This document shows positions 6,036 through 6,185 of a DNA stretch of 6,185 bases, in pieces. Position numbers and translations under genes: made by a program. This DNA is from Actinomycetota bacterium. Lineage in GTDB: Bacteria > Actinomycetota > Actinomycetes > Actinomycetales > Actinomycetaceae. Under the pieces are notes generated by a model, which saw only the letters and a list, made by a program, of their open reading frames with translations, was not told the DNA's origin and searched no databases. The stretch is taken from assembly GCA_019425105.1 (NCBI GenBank), contig JAHYYD010000134.1, positions 1 through 6,185 on the forward strand, in the 5' to 3' direction. Numbering within the stretch: position 1 is the stretch's first letter; each line of letters begins with the position of its first letter.

Positions 6036-6185
6036 CAGCGTTCCCCTTTCGCGTCTGCGCGGCCAGCGCGCGCACATCGGGCAGACGGAACAGCCAGCGC
6101 ACCAGCGCCGGCGCGGCAATCAGGAGGACGATCACCGACTGCAGAATGAGGATCATGTCGATCGGCACGCCCTTGGCCTGCATCG
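6022..6185 (-). CDS. ABC nucleoside transporter permease, C-terminal end (NupP/BmpB-like)
   Basis: The last 53 complete codons of a gene whose start is beyond the right edge. The visible end, MQAKGVPIDMILILQSVIVLL, continues into a hydrophobic helix and the ending APALVRWLFRLP. This matches the C-terminus of the partner permease in BMP-dependent nucleoside transporters, where a motif like LMQARGVPSDIVLVLQG precedes the last membrane helix. After it comes a short basic, cytoplasm-type tail ending ADEHK. The stop TGA at 6022-6024 falls inside the next permease gene, an overlap of 14 bases, so the two are translated from one message and should form a heterodimeric channel. The assignment rests on a short fragment, but family ending, gene order and overlap agree. 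Confidence 0.8.
   Translation of the reverse strand, partial: MQAKGVPIDMILILQSVIVLLIAAPALVRWLFRLPDVRALAAQTRKGNADEHK

Noticed and set aside
4737..6149. A 470-codon open frame on the plus strand opposite the permease
   Set aside because: Its translation is a low-complexity mix of Arg, Asp, Glu, His and Gly with no family resemblance. It mirrors a strongly recognisable permease, and long antisense frames are expected in high-GC DNA.
1..6185. Mobile elements, tRNA or rRNA genes, CRISPR arrays, defence genes
   Set aside because: No transposase-like frames, repeat arrays, tRNA-like folds or recognisable defence domains were seen; the window is filled by one metabolic gene cluster.

Overview
The window is high-GC throughout and every gene I can support lies on the minus strand, so transcription runs from high to low coordinates. 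Protein content suggests a high-GC actinobacterium. An Actinomyces/Schaalia-type genome is my guess from style and the combination of genes; the sequence itself does not prove it.

Layout in order of transcription: the C-terminal end of an ABC nucleoside-type permease (6022-6185, 5' end outside the window); a second, complete permease of the same transporter (4755-6035); cytidine deaminase cdd (4291-4746); thymidine/pyrimidine-nucleoside phosphorylase deoA/pdp (3018-4304); a SorC-family regulator closely resembling Bacillus subtilis DeoR (1997-2980); purine nucleoside phosphorylase deoD (1177-1884); deoxyribose-phosphate aldolase deoC (503-1156); and the N-terminal third of a PGM2-like phosphosugar mutase (runs off the left edge, starts at 497). 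Most genes overlap or are separated by a few to about 40 bases. The only real gap is the 112 bases between deoR and deoD. It is visibly richer in A+T than its surroundings and holds a promoter-like sequence, an imperfect inverted repeat and a leader hairpin.

Together the genes form a nucleoside uptake and catabolism pathway. The ABC transporter imports nucleosides, Cdd converts (deoxy)cytidine to (deoxy)uridine, and DeoA and DeoD split pyrimidine and purine nucleosides into base plus (deoxy)ribose-1-phosphate. A phosphopentomutase step, plausibly done by the PGM2-like mutase, gives (deoxy)ribose-5-phosphate, and DeoC cleaves deoxyribose-5-phosphate to glyceraldehyde-3-phosphate and acetaldehyde. 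The embedded DeoR keeps the lysine that in the B. subtilis protein binds deoxyribose-5-phosphate covalently, so the pathway intermediate is the likely inducer.

This is a coherent but essentially known type of gene cluster, and I do not see an undescribed system. The points most worth checking are the candidate DeoR operator and internal promoter before deoD, the possible alternative leader structures covering the deoD ribosome binding site, and the probable use of a PGM2-type mutase in place of DeoB.
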